A stretch of DNA of 64,000 nt from Lactobacillus sp. LL6 (GTDB taxonomy: Bacteria; Bacillota; Bacilli; Lactobacillales; Lactobacillaceae): assembly GCF_007570935.1 (NCBI RefSeq), contig NZ_VLLR01000001.1, forward strand, positions 434,001-498,000, written 5' to 3'. Below, in pieces: positions 37,871 to 50,741 of this stretch; position 1 is the stretch's first letter, and each line of letters starts with the position of its first letter. The notes under the pieces are model-generated. The model was given only the letters and a program-made list of their open reading frames with translations, made no database searches and was not told the origin of the DNA. The position numbers and the translations under genes were made by a program.

Positions 37871-39230
37871 AATTGCAAATTTTCTTTAAAATGGAAATAT
37901 TTTCTAAATATGAATTGGTTGTAACGTCTGGTAATTTGAAGTTGAGTAATGCAATATTGGTATATTGACTGACTGGAGGTAAAGATTTGTACTGTTTAAA
38001 TGCTAAGTTGTTAAAAAAGCCATAGAATAAAACATCATTAGCTTTGATCCATCCTTGACTTGTGTAAAGCCAGAGATTTTTAGGAGTACCATTGAAATTT
38101 AAAATTTTAAATAATTTATTTGAAGGTAAAGTTTTTTGAGTTTTAGATTGGTTTTCAGGTAAATTATAGATAGCAACATTATTAGTTGGAGCAAGAATTT
38201 GTTTATTTTCATAAGGAGCAATATCTTTTTTAGTTAAATCAAGATTAACAAATTCTGCAGAAATAAATGTTTTTTCAGCAATTTGATAATAAAGCTTATC
38301 GTCAGCTCTGACGCCATACATGATGTCTAATTTTTGATTAGGATAAACATATTTTTTTTCTTTAATTCTGACATAAGGATTCATCATCGTTGCAGTTTTA
38401 GTTTTACCAAAATAAACCCCTGTGCGATTGATAGCGTATTTTTCGGTTCCTTTTTTTGCTAATTTATATTTAAACCCAGTTGCAGGGAAATTAGTAACAA
38501 CTCCATCTACATTTTTATTGATAAGCCAATGCCATAAAGAAGGTGACTCATCCATTTCTGCCCATACATAAACTTGCTTATTTAATTTATGAAGCCAGCG
38601 AATGAGGAAAGGATGATTTTGAATATTATCTGATGAAACGTTTACTGCATTAACTTGAGGTAAAATACTAAAATTAATTCGTTTTAAACTTCCGACAATT
38701 AAAATTAAATAGCTATTTGGGAGTATTTTCCTAAAATGAAATAAACTTGCATTAGAAAAAGAATGAATCATGATTCTGTTTTCCATATGGTATTTTTTAA
38801 CTACTTGTGCAATTTTATCTTCTAATTCATAGGAATCATCTACTGAATGATCAATTTTAGTTTCTAAAACAAACTTGGTATTAGGTTTATTTTTGTAATG
38901 CTCAAATAATTCATTTAAGCTCATGACATGTTCCCCGTTATCATATGTTAGATGCTTAAGCGTACTAAAATTATTTTGTGATACAATTGCATGTGTATGA
39001 GTAACTCGATAAAGGTCGTCGTCGTGAGTAATTACTAATACTCCATCTTTTGACAATTGAAGATCGAGTTCAACATAATCAGCTCCAGAACTGAAAGCAG
39101 AGTTATCACTTTGAATAGTTTCTTCTGGATATTTGACTGGATCACCGCGGTGACCCACTACAGTGAAGCCTGAGTTTAGACAAAATATTAAACTGAAAAA
39201 AACTAATAATAAGTAATGTTTTTTTTGCAT
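37854..39230 (-). CDS. Secreted glycerophosphodiester phosphodiesterase with C-terminal SH3/SLAP-like region
   Basis: The 458-residue protein has an N-terminal signal-like segment (HYLLLVFFSLIFCLNSGF). A GDPD TIM barrel (about 24-255) follows, with GHRGDPVKYPEET, the Glu-Asp pair in YVELDLQLSKDGVLVITHDDDL and VLETKID. Residues about 265-458 hold two beta-rich repeats with tyrosines and lysines (GVYFGKTKTATMMNPYVRI, then NVAIYNLPENQSKTQKTL and WLYTSQGWIKANDVLFY). These resemble the SLAP or SH3-like wall-binding modules of lactobacilli. It probably cleaves glycerophosphodiesters or teichoic-acid glycerol phosphate outside the membrane. The wall-binding role is inferred. Confidence 0.87.
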   Translation of the reverse strand: MQKKHYLLLVFFSLIFCLNSGFTVVGHRGDPVKYPEETIQSDNSAFSSGADYVELDLQLSKDGVLVITHDDDLYRVTHTHAIVSQNNFSTLKHLTYDNGEHVMSLNELFEHYKNKPNTKFVLETKIDHSVDDSYELEDKIAQVVKKYHMENRIMIHSFSNASLFHFRKILPNSYLILIVGSLKRINFSILPQVNAVNVSSDNIQNHPFLIRWLHKLNKQVYVWAEMDESPSLWHWLINKNVDGVVTNFPATGFKYKLAKKGTEKYAINRTGVYFGKTKTATMMNPYVRIKEKKYVYPNQKLDIMYGVRADDKLYYQIAEKTFISAEFVNLDLTKKDIAPYENKQILAPTNNVAIYNLPENQSKTQKTLPSNKLFKILNFNGTPKNLWLYTSQGWIKANDVLFYGFFNNLAFKQYKSLPPVSQYTNIALLNFKLPDVTTNSYLENISILKKICNYKVLL

Positions 39231-39305
39231 AGATCCACCTCTTCTTAGATGGTAACATGTAAAAGCACAAAAAGGCTATAAAACTTAAGATAAGGAATTG
39301 AGATA

Positions 39306-39635
39306 ATGGCACAATATGAACAATTGGATTTAATTGAAGAAGTTACCCGAAATGATGGAAGTAAATATTATGAAATTTCTAATATTGACCAAAATGGAAT
39401 TGCAGAGCTTGCTGCAGATAATGGTTTGATTAAAGAAGTTAAGATACTTCAAGTTAATATTGCTCGTACGAAGCCATTGATAACCTATGAAAAATATATC
39501 AATGAAAATTATGATCTTCAGACCCTTTTGAATGAAGATGATTGGAAAAATCCTAAGTGGACTGAATGGGATAAACCTAAAGGGAAAATATTAGATGCAT
39601 TTAATATGGTTTTAAAAGCAAATCATATCGGTTAG
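39306..39635 (+). CDS. Hypothetical protein, 109 residues
   Basis: I do not recognise this small soluble protein. It is acidic with a mixed alpha/beta look: an N-terminal strand pair (LDLIEEVTRNDGSKYYEI), a short helix with IAELAADNG and a Trp-rich segment (DDWKNPKWTEWDKPKG) near the C-terminus. There is no signal or membrane segment. AAGGA lies about ten bases before the ATG. It is ten bases upstream of the nucleotidase gene with TAGGAG between, so the two are likely co-transcribed as the head of the yunD-yutD-yutF-like operon. Confidence 0.75.
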   Translation: MAQYEQLDLIEEVTRNDGSKYYEISNIDQNGIAELAADNGLIKEVKILQVNIARTKPLITYEKYINENYDLQTLLNEDDWKNPKWTEWDKPKGKILDAFNMVLKANHIG

Positions 39636-39644
39636 GAGCACATT

Positions 39645-41015
39645 ATGGAAACACTACGAGTTTTACATACTAATGATTTACATTCACATTTTGAGCATTT
39701 TCCTAAAATTAAGCGTTATCTTCATCAAGCGCAACATGATAATACAGCAGATCAAGTTTTAACTTTTGATGCAGGAGATTTTATGGATAGGTCTCATCCT
39801 TTAAGTGATGCTACTGAAGGACAAGCAAATGTAAAATTGATGAATGATTTTAATTATGATGCTATCACTATTGGAAATAACGAGGGAATTTCTAATTCGC
39901 ATCAAGTTCTTGAAAGGTTATTTGATCATGCTGATTTTCCGGTGGTATTGGCAAATTTACGTGAAGAAGATGAATCAATGCCAACTTGGTGCAGTCAAAG
40001 TAAAATTTTAACTACTAAAAAGGGTACTCGAATCGCCTTAATTGGGTTAACGGCTGCTTATCCAATGACATATGGTCCAAATCATTGGCATATAAAAATG
40101 CTTAAAAATACAATGGATGATTTATTGCCAAAAATTGAAGGTCAATATGATGCTTTAATTATGCTTACCCATATTGGTTTAAGAATGGATAGATGGCTTG
40201 CTAAGACTTATCCCCAAATTGATTTAATTGTTGGCGGCCATAGTCATGACTTAATTCCTAATGGAGAAAAAGTTAATAATACTTGGATCACTCAAACAGG
40301 AAAATGGGGTAATTATGTTGGTGATATTCATATTGAAGTAGATGACAATCATCATTTTAAAAAGATAGTTCCAACTACGGTTCCTACTGCATCAATGCCA
40401 TCTGAGGCAAATGATGAAAAAATTATTCAAGGTTATATAGATAAAGGGAGAGAAATTTTAGAAAGTGAAAAAGTAGCTAAATTACCAGCTAAGTTTGCAG
40501 ATGATAAGGATATTGCTATTGAAGCTTCTTTAGATGCAATAAGTGAGTATGCAGGAGTGGATTTAGCAATGCTTAGTTCTGGCTTGTTTTTGACACCGTT
40601 TAAGGCTGGAGTTTTAACTAAATACGATTTGCAAAAGGCTCTCCCTCATCCAATGCATGTAGTGCGTTCTACTTTAAAAGGAATTGATTTGTGGCGACTA
40701 GTAATGGAAATTGAAAAAAATAGACATTATTTAGATAAGTTTCCTTTACAGGGGATGAGTTTTAGAGGAAAAATTTTCGGACAAGTTTACTATAAAGGAA
40801 TTAAAGTTGATACTCGTCATCGAATCGTTTATGTAAATGGTAAAGAAATTGATCCAGAAAAAGAATATAAAATAGCTACTTTGGACCATTATGTTTTAAT
40901 ACCATTTTTCCCAACTTTATCAATAGTAGGAGAAAATGAATTTTTATTCCCGCAATTTTTGCGTGAAGTTATTGGAGACTATTTAACTAAGACTTACCCA
41001 ATAGACAAGAAGTGA
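39645..41015 (+). CDS. Metallophosphoesterase / 5'-nucleotidase family protein (YunD-like)
   Basis: The 456-residue protein has a calcineurin-type metallophosphatase domain with LHTNDLHSHFEHFPKI, FDAGDFMDRS, IGNNEG and VGGHSHDLIP. A 5'-nucleotidase C-terminal domain (about 290-450) with KEYKIATLDHYV follows. No signal peptide is seen, so unlike classical UshA it is cytoplasmic, as in YunD of Bacillus. It likely hydrolyses nucleotide mono- or diphosphates; the exact substrate is unknown. The next gene begins four bases after its stop. Confidence 0.88.
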   Translation: METLRVLHTNDLHSHFEHFPKIKRYLHQAQHDNTADQVLTFDAGDFMDRSHPLSDATEGQANVKLMNDFNYDAITIGNNEGISNSHQVLERLFDHADFPVVLANLREEDESMPTWCSQSKILTTKKGTRIALIGLTAAYPMTYGPNHWHIKMLKNTMDDLLPKIEGQYDALIMLTHIGLRMDRWLAKTYPQIDLIVGGHSHDLIPNGEKVNNTWITQTGKWGNYVGDIHIEVDDNHHFKKIVPTTVPTASMPSEANDEKIIQGYIDKGREILESEKVAKLPAKFADDKDIAIEASLDAISEYAGVDLAMLSSGLFLTPFKAGVLTKYDLQKALPHPMHVVRSTLKGIDLWRLVMEIEKNRHYLDKFPLQGMSFRGKIFGQVYYKGIKVDTRHRIVYVNGKEIDPEKEYKIATLDHYVLIPFFPTLSIVGENEFLFPQFLREVIGDYLTKTYPIDKK

Positions 41016-41019
41016 AGTT

Positions 41020-41604
41020 ATGGCAAAAAAAGAAGATACAGAGAACACCACTATAAATGGTGAAAACAAATTCGAAAAAAAGCAACCTTTGCGTCATCCA
41101 CTAACTAAAGTAGTGATTGATGAGGAAGGCCAAAAAATACGAATTGGTAATCAAGTTTATAAAATTTTAATTAATAAGTTTGATGCCATTGATATTGATT
41201 TATTAAGAAAAAAATATGACCCATTTTTAGATCAGTATGATTTTTTAGTGGGTGATATTTCAAGTGATCATTTAAGATTAAAGGGTTTTTATAAAGATAA
41301 TGTCCGCACATCTATTGATAAGAAGCAAAGAGCGATTGCCGATTACTTAATTGAGTATTGTAATCCCGGTAGTGCGTATTTTGTTTTGCAATTGATAATG
41401 CCAGTTCATCATTACACTAATAATACACGTAAACGTGAACATTATCGTGGTCATTACAAAAAACATTATGCTAAGAAAAATTTGCATAATAATTTTAAAA
41501 AGAGAAAAGTACATTCAACAAAATTTAAAAAGCAAAAAACTATTGCTGTAAAAAAAGAAAATAGCCGACATTCATTTATAATTAAAAAGAAAAGGAAAAG
41601 CTAA
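41020..41604 (+). CDS. YutD family protein (DUF1027) with basic tail
   Basis: The 194-residue protein carries the YutD domain in its first 120 residues (VYKILINKFDAIDIDLLRKKYDPFLDQYDFLVGDIS and the DYLIEYCNPGSAYFVLQ motif). The last 70 residues are extremely basic, Lys/Arg/His-rich with repeated KKH and KKR clusters, suggesting nucleic-acid or membrane contact. The function is unknown. It is flanked by the yunD-like and HAD genes with two- to four-base gaps, the conserved Bacilli order. Confidence 0.85.
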   Translation: MAKKEDTENTTINGENKFEKKQPLRHPLTKVVIDEEGQKIRIGNQVYKILINKFDAIDIDLLRKKYDPFLDQYDFLVGDISSDHLRLKGFYKDNVRTSIDKKQRAIADYLIEYCNPGSAYFVLQLIMPVHHYTNNTRKREHYRGHYKKHYAKKNLHNNFKKRKVHSTKFKKQKTIAVKKENSRHSFIIKKKRKS

Positions 41605-41606
41605 TA

Positions 41607-42383
41607 ATGAAAGACTATAAATTATATCTAATTGATTTAGATGGTACTGTTTACCGTGGAGATGAAACAATTGCTAGTGGGGTAAATTTTGTTCATCGTT
41701 TACAGCAAGAAGGTAAAGATTATTTATTTTTAACTAATAATACAACTCGTACTCTTGAAATGGTTGTAGAAAAATTAGCTAAACACGGTGTCGTAACAGA
41801 TACTAAGCATGTATATACTCCTAGCATGGCAACTGCAACTTATATTTTAAATAAACATCCTCACGATAAGAAAATTGGTGTTTACATAATTGGAGAAATT
41901 GGCTTAAAAAGTGAATTTTTGAATGAACACTGTGAGTTTCAGTTAAATGAAGAGAATCCTGAGTATGTAGTTGTTGGAATGGATACAGATTTAACATACC
42001 ATAAAGTACGTGTGGCAACGCGTGCAATTCGCAATGGAGCAACATTTATTGGAACTAATGCAGATTTAAATTTGCCACTTGGGGATGAATTGATTCCAGG
42101 AAATGGTTCTCAATGTGAATTTATTGCTGCAGCAACCGGTCAAAAACCTTTATACATTGGAAAACCAGAGCCAATTATTGTGGATATGGCATTAAAATTA
42201 ACTGGACATACTAGTGATGAAACTTTGATTGTAGGAGATAACTATAATACTGATATTAGAGCCGGTTTTAATAGTGATGTTGATCAATTACTAACTCTGA
42301 CTGGTGTTACTACAAAAGAAGATATTGCTGGAAAGCGGAAGCCTACAATTTTAGTAAATAGTTTAGATGAATATAAAATATGA
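41607..42383 (+). CDS. HAD-IIA family hydrolase (YutF/NagD-like, TIGR01457 type)
   Basis: The 258-residue phosphatase has HAD motif I LIDLDGTVYRGDE (nucleophile Asp), motif II LTNNTTRT, motif III region GKPEPIIVDMAL and motif IV VGDNYNTDIRAG. The C2a cap lies between. Family members dephosphorylate nucleotides or sugar phosphates. It starts two bases after yutD and overlaps the next gene by four bases (ATGA), so it is part of a tightly coupled operon. Confidence 0.9.
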   Translation: MKDYKLYLIDLDGTVYRGDETIASGVNFVHRLQQEGKDYLFLTNNTTRTLEMVVEKLAKHGVVTDTKHVYTPSMATATYILNKHPHDKKIGVYIIGEIGLKSEFLNEHCEFQLNEENPEYVVVGMDTDLTYHKVRVATRAIRNGATFIGTNADLNLPLGDELIPGNGSQCEFIAAATGQKPLYIGKPEPIIVDMALKLTGHTSDETLIVGDNYNTDIRAGFNSDVDQLLTLTGVTTKEDIAGKRKPTILVNSLDEYKI

Positions 42384-42985
42384 GAAAAAACAATCCTTTA
42401 GTTATAGCATATAATTTATTTTTTGCTCTAACTGTTAGTGTGGTTGGAGCAATAATTATAAGTTGGCCATTATTATTAATTTCTGTTTTACTTCAGAAAA
42501 CATATAATCTAGTTAATTTGTCGGTTTCTAAAGTTATGTCGAATTATAATCAGTTAATGTGGTATTTGATTTGGCCTTTTGATCGAAAACTACGGATGAA
42601 TGATTTTCCTACGTCAACTAATGCAGCTGAGCATTTTGCAGATGTAAAGAAGTTATTTTTAATGGTAATAGTAGTTTTTATTGTTTGCTTAGTAGTGTGG
42701 ATATTAGCAATAAAAAAGCATGAGTTGACTATATTTACTTTAGACAGATCATGGACAATTGCTTTGTTATTATTGCCACTTATTGTTTTACCGTTTGCAT
42801 TGATAAACTTCGATAGTTTTTTTGTACTTTTTCATCATATGTTTTTTTCTAATAGTAATTGGTTGTTTGATCCTGAAACAGATCCAATTATTAATGTTTT
42901 GACGGAAGAATTTTTTGCTGCATGTTTTGCAGTTGGTGGTTTAATTTATGAACTGTTTTTCATAAAAAAGCTATTGCACAAATAA
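42380..42985 (+). CDS. TIGR01906 family integral membrane protein (DUF1461)
   Basis: The 201-residue protein has about four transmembrane segments (around 9-34, 92-110, 125-150 and 175-197). The family region NYNQLMWYLIWPF and RMNDFPTSTNAAEHFADVKKLF sits in the first extracellular loop, and FHHMFFSNSNWLFDPETDPII precedes the last segment. This pattern belongs to TIGR01906/DUF1461, of unknown function. The start overlaps the HAD gene stop by four bases. It ends the operon at a bidirectional terminator. Confidence 0.85.
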   Translation: MRKNNPLVIAYNLFFALTVSVVGAIIISWPLLLISVLLQKTYNLVNLSVSKVMSNYNQLMWYLIWPFDRKLRMNDFPTSTNAAEHFADVKKLFLMVIVVFIVCLVVWILAIKKHELTIFTLDRSWTIALLLLPLIVLPFALINFDSFFVLFHHMFFSNSNWLFDPETDPIINVLTEEFFAACFAVGGLIYELFFIKKLLHK

Positions 42986-42986
42986 A

Positions 42987-43016
42987 AGGAATTCCTTAGT
43001 GGAATTCCTTTTTGAG
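42987..43016. terminator. Bidirectional terminator between the DUF1461 and DedA genes
   Basis: AAGGAATTCC and GGAATTCCTT pair around TTAGT, followed by T residues. Confidence 0.78.
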
Positions 43017-43646
43017 TGTGATTTTTTTCTTTAATGCGACAATTACAATTGGAACAACAGAAACTAATATTATAGCAATAACAATCATTGAGAAGTGATC
43101 TTTTACAAATGGAATATTTCCAAAGAAAAATCCAATAAGTGTGAAAAGACCAGTCCATAAAATACCGCCGACAATATTATAAGTTATAAATTTACCGTAA
43201 TGCATTTTGCTACCGCCAGAGATAAATGGTACAAAAGTTCGTATGAAAGGGATGAAACGTCCAACTACAATTGTAATCGGACCATGTCGATCAAAGAACT
43301 TTTCAGCAGCAAGCCGATTATTTTGATTGATCAATTTATTAAACCAAGCATGTTTTTCACCAGCGTGTGTAGTTCGTGCTCCAATTTCATAGTTAGCACT
43401 ATCTCCTAAAATAGCTGCTAAAGCAACTACTAAATAAATAATCCAGATATTAAGTTGATAGCGAGGATTAGCTGCCATAGCGCTTGCTGCAAAAATTAAT
43501 GAATCGCCTGGTAAAAATGGAAAGATGACTAAACCAGTTTCAATAAAAATAATGGCAAATAAAATCAAATAAGTCCATCCGCCAAATTGATTAACTATTG
43601 TTACTAAATGGTCATCAATATGAAGAATAAAATCAATTAATGGCAT
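42996..43646 (-). CDS. DedA family membrane protein
   Basis: The 216-residue protein has the DedA/SNARE-associated pattern: IIFIETGLVIFPFLPGDSLIFAASAMA near the N-terminus, YEIGARTTHAG, KFFDRHGPITIVVGRFIPFIRTFVPFISGGSKMHYGKF (motif RFIPFIRTF.P) and a final transmembrane helix. DedA proteins flip lipids such as undecaprenyl phosphate or phosphatidylethanolamine and support proton-motive-force homeostasis. TAGGAGAA precedes the ATG. It probably shares a transcript with the upstream ferredoxin-NADP reductase gene. Confidence 0.92.
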   Translation of the reverse strand: MPLIDFILHIDDHLVTIVNQFGGWTYLILFAIIFIETGLVIFPFLPGDSLIFAASAMAANPRYQLNIWIIYLVVALAAILGDSANYEIGARTTHAGEKHAWFNKLINQNNRLAAEKFFDRHGPITIVVGRFIPFIRTFVPFISGGSKMHYGKFITYNIVGGILWTGLFTLIGFFFGNIPFVKDHFSMIVIAIILVSVVPIVIVALKKKITLKKEFH

Positions 43647-43655
43647 AATTTTCTC

Positions 43656-44609
43656 CTATATACTTGTTGAATGAATTGTGAGAGTTTTTTCCGGGAAAAG
43701 CTGACGCATTATTGCAGTAATTGCAATCTGGGCTTCTCCAAATCCAAGCCCAATCACTGGGACTCTTCCAGGATAATTAACAGCGTCACCAATAGCATAA
43801 ATGCCATCAATATTGGTTTTCATTTCTTGGTCAACTTTGATGTGGGATGGAGTTAGATCAATACCCCATTGCTTGATTAAACGATTATCTGAACGAAAAC
43901 CGTAAGCTACAACTATTTGATCAAAGTTTTGTGTTAAAAGATTATTGCTGCCAACTTCTCTTAATTCAATAGAAAGCTTGTCATTTTTTAATTCCATATT
44001 TTTTGGAAGATAAGGAGTGAGTAACTCAACATTGTCTAAAGTGTTAAGCTTTCTTACACTACTTTCTAATCCCCGAAATTCTTTGCGTCGGTGAATTAAT
44101 TTGATATTAGCATATTTTGAAAGTTCTACACCCCAGTCTAAAGCTGAGTCACCGCCACCAAAAATACCGACTGTTTGATTTTTGAATAATGCTGGATTCT
44201 GAATGTAATAATGAATACGATTATTAATTTCAGGGGTTGATTTTAACGGGAATTTTTTAGGTTTAAAAGAACCGACTCCTGTAGCTATAATAATCGTTTT
44301 TGCTTGATAATCATCATTAATTTTAAATCCTGTAGTATTTTTTTTGACTTTTTCAACACTATAATTGGTTTGTATAGTAACTTTATCTTTGATATTGTTA
44401 TGAAGTTTTTTAATTAAGTCGCTTCCTGTAATGGAGTCAAAAACTGGAATATCGGCAATTTGTTTAAAAGGATAAAGCCAGTTAGGTTGACCACCCACCT
44501 CATTTAATGAATCAAAAATAATAGTATTTAAACCATGAAGATGAGCAAAATCTGCAGCAAAAAGTCCCACAGGACCAGCCCCGATAATTGCTAAATCAAA
44601 ATTTTTGAT
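43656..44609 (-). CDS. Ferredoxin--NADP+ reductase (thioredoxin-reductase-like, YumC type) with apparent AUC start
   Basis: This FAD/NAD(P)-binding reductase has an FAD Rossmann motif IIGAGPVG at the very start. NEVGGQPNWLYPFKQIADIP follows, then the NADP motif GIFGGGDSALDWGVEL, and the C-terminal FAD motif GIYAIGDAVNYPGRVPVIGLGFGEA. There is no CxxC pair, so it is a ferredoxin/flavodoxin reductase rather than thioredoxin reductase. The first canonical start codon is a GTG at 44570, but that falls inside GAGPVG and would destroy the FAD site. Reading back in frame, KNFDLAIIGAGP is preceded by ATC at 44609, seven bases after the Shine-Dalgarno GAGAGGGG; a stop lies just beyond. I take ATC as the start, giving 317 residues. 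A flavodoxin at 60986 is a possible partner. Confidence 0.88.
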   Translation of the reverse strand: MKNFDLAIIGAGPVGLFAADFAHLHGLNTIIFDSLNEVGGQPNWLYPFKQIADIPVFDSITGSDLIKKLHNNIKDKVTIQTNYSVEKVKKNTTGFKINDDYQAKTIIIATGVGSFKPKKFPLKSTPEINNRIHYYIQNPALFKNQTVGIFGGGDSALDWGVELSKYANIKLIHRRKEFRGLESSVRKLNTLDNVELLTPYLPKNMELKNDKLSIELREVGSNNLLTQNFDQIVVAYGFRSDNRLIKQWGIDLTPSHIKVDQEMKTNIDGIYAIGDAVNYPGRVPVIGLGFGEAQIAITAIMRQLFPEKTLTIHSTSI

Positions 44610-44693
44610 ATTAAAACCCCTCTCTTAACTATTGATGTATAAACTTTAACACGAAACTTAAAAAGATTCATTAAAATTTTTTGCAAAAAAAGC

Positions 44694-44722
44694 TTGCAAT
44701 TTAACAAAAAGTCCTGTATTCT
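44694..44722 (+). promoter_or_regulatory. rrn promoter P1
   Basis: TTGCAA and TATTCT are separated by 17 bases. The flanking A-tract AAAAAAAGC and the sequence to CTAATAAA recur in the tRNA-Glu promoter at 50599. Confidence 0.75.
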
Positions 44723-44809
44723 AATAAAGTCGCTTGAAGCGATAAAGAACTTCTGAAAAAGGAAGAGATAGCTCAAGGAAACTTTTTTAAAAAAGATTCA
44801 AAAAAGGGG

Positions 44810-44838
44810 TTGTCAAAAAGAAGAAAAGCTGGTAATAT
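44810..44838 (+). promoter_or_regulatory. rrn promoter P2
   Basis: TTGTCA and TAATAT are separated by 17 bases, about 116 bp after P1. Confidence 0.75.
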
Positions 44839-44926
44839 ATTTAACTGTCGTCAGGAAAAAGGCAGAAAGCCAAAGAGAGATGACAGCCAAGCTCAAAAAT
44901 CTTTTAAAAGAAATTGAAAAAAGTTC

Positions 44927-44955
44927 TTGACAAAAGAAAATGAGCCTGATATAAT
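44927..44955 (+). promoter_or_regulatory. rrn promoter P3 (perfect consensus)
   Basis: TTGACA and TATAAT with exactly 17 bases between, about 150 bp before the 16S gene. Confidence 0.88.
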
Positions 44956-44982
44956 ATAAAAGCTGACTTCTAAGTCAGAAGG

Positions 44983-45106
44983 TAGTACATTGAAAACTGA
45001 ACAAAGTTTCGCAAAGTGTGCGGGTGTAATAACCCAAACAAATGAGCGAAGTCAATTCGCAAGCAATAAATTTTGAGACAAAGATCTTAAAAAAACGATT
45101 ATTTAT
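44983..45106 (+). other. rrn leader with 16S processing stem (5' arm)
   Basis: The leader contains a boxA-like TACATTGAAAACTGAA (repeated at 46785). The segment 44992-45010 is complementary to 46742-46759 downstream of 16S apart from one G-U position, forming the RNase III-type processing stem around pre-16S. GTGTGC further on can pair with GCACAC at about 46732 to extend it. Confidence 0.7.
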
Positions 45107-49779
<4,673 letters not shown>

Positions 49780-49848
49780 AAAGCGATTCGCAACGGTTTT
49801 TGCGGAAAGGTTTCATATTCAGTTTTGAGTGTAAAAGCTCACAAAAGA

Positions 49849-49967
<119 letters not shown>

Positions 49968-49979
49968 CTTTTTTAATAT

Positions 49980-50052
49980 TCCGGCTTAGCTCAGTTGGTA
50001 GAGCGCTTGACTGTTAATCAAGATGTCGTCAGTTCGAGTCTGACAGCCGGAG
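49980..50052 (+). tRNA. tRNA-Asn (GTT)
   Basis: The acceptor arms TCCGGCT and AGCCGGA pair. Anticodon GTT lies at 50013-50015 in CTGTTAA. The T-arm contains GTTCGAGTC. The CCA end is not encoded. Confidence 0.97.
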
Positions 50053-50077
50053 CTAGCGGGTTATATTTAAACCTAAT

Positions 50078-50168
50078 GGAGTGTTGTCCGAGTGGCTTAA
50101 GGAGCATGATTGGAAATCATGTATACGGGCTTAATCCTGTATCGAGGGTTCAAATCCCTCACACTCCG
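50078..50168 (+). tRNA. tRNA-Ser (GGA)
   Basis: A 91-base class II tRNA with acceptor arms GGAGTGT and ACACTCC. The anticodon loop is TTGGAAA and there is a long variable arm (TACGGGCTTAATCCTGTA). CCA is not encoded. Confidence 0.96.
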
Positions 50169-50202
50169 TAGGACTAGCTCAGTATGTTAGCCTGTTTTAG
50201 TT
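50169..50202 (+). pseudogene. Possible degenerate 5' tRNA fragment
   Basis: GGACTAGCTCAGTATGTTAG resembles the acceptor and D-arm of a tRNA (TAGCTCAGT, then GTTAG), but nothing that could be an anticodon arm or T-arm follows before tRNA-Val. Confidence 0.4.
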
Positions 50203-50275
50203 GGAGGATTAGCTCAGCTGGGAGAGCATCTGCCTTACAAGCAGGAGGTCACAGGTTCGAGCCCTGTATCCTCCA
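50203..50275 (+). tRNA. tRNA-Val (TAC), copy 1
   Basis: The acceptor arms GGAGGAT and ATCCTCC pair. Anticodon TAC is at 50236-50238 and the T-arm contains GGTTCGAGCC. It is identical over its whole length to the copy at 50742. CCA is not encoded. Confidence 0.97.
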
Positions 50276-50279
50276 TTCC

Positions 50280-50353
50280 GGTCCATTGGAGCAGTGGTTT
50301 ATCTCGCCTCCCTGTCACGGAGGAGATCATCGGTTCAAATCCGATATGGACCG
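50280..50353 (+). tRNA. tRNA-Asp (GTC)
   Basis: The acceptor arms GGTCCAT and ATGGACC pair. The anticodon loop is CTGTCAC and the T-arm contains GGTTCAAATCC. It is the last tRNA before a terminator. Confidence 0.97.
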
Positions 50354-50361
50354 CTAATAAT

Positions 50362-50396
50362 AAACGAAGTACTTTTTAAAGTACTTCGTTTTTATT
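50362..50396 (+). terminator. Terminator of the rrn-tRNA operon
   Basis: AACGAAGTACTTT and AAAGTACTTCGTT form a tight hairpin followed by a T-run. Confidence 0.92.
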
Positions 50397-50598
50397 TTTA
50401 TAAAAAACTTGCTATTTTAATTAAAGTTTGAGAAAATAATATACGTAGGGAATAAAACATACAGAGTTTAAAACATAATGGAGGACAGATATAATATCTG
50501 CTACCATTAAGAAAAGTATATAGATTAGATTAAACAACTGGAGTCATTAGGTAATGCTACACCTAATGGCTTTTAATTTTATTTTTTATAAAAAAAGC
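50397..50598 (+). other. Gap between tRNA operons with an orphan terminator-like hairpin
   Basis: No protein gene is seen. A 15-base near-palindrome, CAGATATAATATCTG, lies near 50485-50500, and a GGAGGA precedes no usable start. At 50543-50570 GTCATTAGGT pairs with ACCTAATGGC and is followed by a long T-rich tract. This terminator has no annotated gene in front of it, so a short unannotated transcript of up to about 150 bases is possible. Confidence 0.5.
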
Positions 50599-50626
50599 TT
50601 GCAATTTTTCAAACATCAGGTATACT
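50599..50626 (+). promoter_or_regulatory. Promoter of the tRNA-Glu/tRNA-Val unit
   Basis: TTGCAA and TATACT are separated by 16 bases. The surroundings AAAAAAAGC before and CTAATAAA after match rrn P1 at 44694, so this is an rrn-type stable-RNA promoter. Confidence 0.78.
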
Positions 50627-50664
50627 AATAAATGTGCTTGAGATATGAAGTATAAATTGAATAT

Positions 50665-50736
50665 GACCCGTTGGTCAAGTGGTTAAGACACGGCCCTTTC
50701 ACGGCCGTAACATGGGTTCAAATCCCGTACGGGTCA
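50665..50736 (+). tRNA. tRNA-Glu (TTC)
   Basis: The acceptor arms GACCCGT and ACGGGTC pair. Anticodon TTC is at 50698-50700 and the T-arm contains GGTTCAAATCC. CCA is not encoded. Confidence 0.97.
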
Positions 50737-50741
50737 CTCAT

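Noticed and set aside
50478-50510. Ten-codon ATG frame in the tRNA gap
   Set aside because: It is too short, with no Shine-Dalgarno at the right distance.
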